Origin: Desulfobulbaceae bacterium UBA2276
GTDB taxonomy: Bacteria > Desulfobacterota > Desulfobulbia > Desulfobulbales > Desulfocapsaceae
Assembly (NCBI GenBank): GCA_002347085.1
Contig: DDWW01000025.1
Coordinates: 1 to 13,869, forward strand
DNA: 13,869 bases
Reading direction: 5' to 3'
The notes under the pieces were generated by a model, which saw only the letters and a program-made list of their open reading frames with translations, was not told where the DNA came from and ran no database searches. The translations under genes and the position numbers were made by a program. Positions 12,869 through 13,869 of this stretch are shown piece after piece; the first letter of the stretch is position 1, and each line of letters begins with the position of its first letter.

Positions 12869-13869
12869 ATGGCTTTTCTTGACTCCCTGAAAAAACAGCT
12901 TCTGCCAGCCATGCTTTGGAGAAAAGGCCCCCTCAAGACCTGTCGGCCTATCTCCCTGATTTTTTCCCAGTTCCGCTCCGTGCTCAAGGCTAACAATCAG
13001 GCATTGGAACTCATTGCGGACATGGGGGAAAAGCTCAGCGGCGACTACCTTTTTGACCAGCATTATGTGGAAAGTTCGGTTGAAGAGATGATCGGCGCCA
13101 TGCACCGCTCTATTGGTGCTATCAACATCCTGACCGAAGACCGCTGGCTCTCGCTCTCTGAGGTCTTTGCCGGCATGGAGGCCCGAGTGCGGGCTATCAC
13201 CACCGGCCGGGACGACCGGGAAGGTCCGGTCCTGCTCTGGCTGGGAGGGATCCGCCCGCTGGATTGGCCGCTCATCGGCGGCAAGGCCGCACATCTCTCT
13301 GAGCTGATAGTAAACCCGAAAGTCCAGGTTCCCGATGGTTTTGTCATCACCACCCGCCTCTTCCATGATCTGATCGACTTTAACATCCTGCGCACCGACT
13401 TTGACCGTTTTGAACACTCCCTGACTGAGTCCGAGATAGCGGAAGATGTGCTGGAGGCCTTGCGCGACTCCCTCGAAAAGAGGATACTCACAGCCAGCCC
13501 CCCGCAGGGCCTCCTCGCCGCCCTGGAACAAGCCCTGCAGCGACTGGCGGCAGAGAATCCTGGCCCCCTCTTTCTTGCCGTGCGCAGCAGCGCCCAGGAA
13601 GAAGATATGGACTTTTCCTTTGCCGGCCAGTTTCATTCCGAATTGCAGGTAGCGCCGACAGCCGCTGCGGTTTTTCAGGCCTACCTGCAGGTGGTCGCCA
13701 GTCTGTTCGGGGCCAAACCGCTCCGTTACCGGCGGCAGGTTTTTCCCGAAGGCAGCCACCTTTCCATTGCCGCCTGCTGCCAGCGCATGGTGAACGCCAA
13801 GGCCAGCGGCATCATCTATACCGAAGATCCAATGGAGCCTGGCCGGCAAACGATGCTGGTAGTCGGCGC
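12869..13869 (+). CDS. PEP synthase / PPDK-like ATP-grasp protein, N-terminal part (cut by window edge)
   Basis: The first 333 residues are visible. From about 134 the protein follows the PPDK/PEP-synthase N-terminal (ATP-grasp) domain: PLIGGKAAHLSELI, VQVPDGFVITTRLFHDLI, LFLAVRSSAQEEDMDFSFAG (the AVRSS..ED..SFAG signature with the conserved Arg), then LSIAACCQRMVNAKASGIIY and TEDP. Such enzymes make PEP from pyruvate and ATP through a phospho-His domain, which lies outside the window. The ~130 residues ahead of it (helical, with SVEEMIGAMHRSIGAINILTE) are absent from standard PpsA. The ATG at 12869 has AAGGA 6 nt upstream; a GTG at 12821 is in frame without Shine-Dalgarno. It follows the TauE/TIGR02186 pair by 188 nt. 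Confidence 0.88.
   Translation, partial: MAFLDSLKKQLLPAMLWRKGPLKTCRPISLIFSQFRSVLKANNQALELIADMGEKLSGDYLFDQHYVESSVEEMIGAMHRSIGAINILTEDRWLSLSEVFAGMEARVRAITTGRDDREGPVLLWLGGIRPLDWPLIGGKAAHLSELIVNPKVQVPDGFVITTRLFHDLIDFNILRTDFDRFEHSLTESEIAEDVLEALRDSLEKRILTASPPQGLLAALEQALQRLAAENPGPLFLAVRSSAQEEDMDFSFAGQFHSELQVAPTAAAVFQAYLQVVASLFGAKPLRYRRQVFPEGSHLSIAACCQRMVNAKASGIIYTEDPMEPGRQTMLVVG

Noticed and set aside
12818..13849. Long minus-strand open frame (343 codons) opposite the PEP-synthase-like gene
   Set aside because: The plus frame carries the conserved ATP-grasp motifs and a Shine-Dalgarno; the minus frame shows no family motif.

Overview
The window reads as chromosomal DNA from a Gram-negative bacterium with a dense type II secretion (T2SS) operon and a second, unrelated operon. 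The T2SS order (gspG-H-I-J-K-L-M-N-C-D), the NtrC-type regulator with a sigma-54 promoter, and the TauE / TIGR02186-like / PEP-synthase-like set suggest a Desulfobacterota (deltaproteobacterial) genome, perhaps Desulfobulbales. That placement is inference from gene content; no marker gene is present.

Left part, minus strand, about 1-8265: ten T2SS genes run right to left. They begin with the major pseudopilin gspG, then a 235-bp gap, then the minor pseudopilins gspH, gspI, gspJ and gspK, the inner-membrane platform genes gspL and gspM, then gspN, gspC, and the N-terminal 330 residues of the secretin gspD, cut by the window edge. From gspH on, most genes overlap or nearly touch, as in one transcript. 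gspE, gspF and gspO are not seen. The gspG-gspH gap holds a 22-bp palindrome followed by a T-run on the coding strand (likely terminator or attenuator). It also holds one of two related ~50-nt repeats that lie in opposite orientation on either side of gspG.

Middle, 8266-8707: a divergent intergenic region with small palindromes and the second repeat copy, but no gene. At 8708-10078 (+) lies a complete NtrC-family response regulator (receiver, AAA+ with GAFTGA, Fis-type HTH) with no histidine kinase in the window.

Right part, plus strand, 10079-13869: directly downstream of the regulator is a near-consensus sigma-54 promoter (TGGCACG-N4-ATGCA, 10280-10295), embedded in a perfect 17-bp inverted repeat. 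Upstream of it are two tandem GTTTCA-N3-TGAAA palindromes and a third degenerate one. They fit enhancer sites for the adjacent regulator. The promoter would drive a small Usp-like protein, a TauE/SafE-family permease, and a secreted, membrane-anchored TIGR02186/Alph_Pro_TM-like protein. After a gap with two hairpins comes a PEP-synthase-like (PPDK ATP-grasp) protein with an unusual ~130-residue N-terminal region, cut by the window edge. The most interesting hypothesis is that the regulator, enhancers, sigma-54 promoter and this operon form one self-contained regulated module linking anion/sulfur-compound export to a phosphotransfer enzyme.
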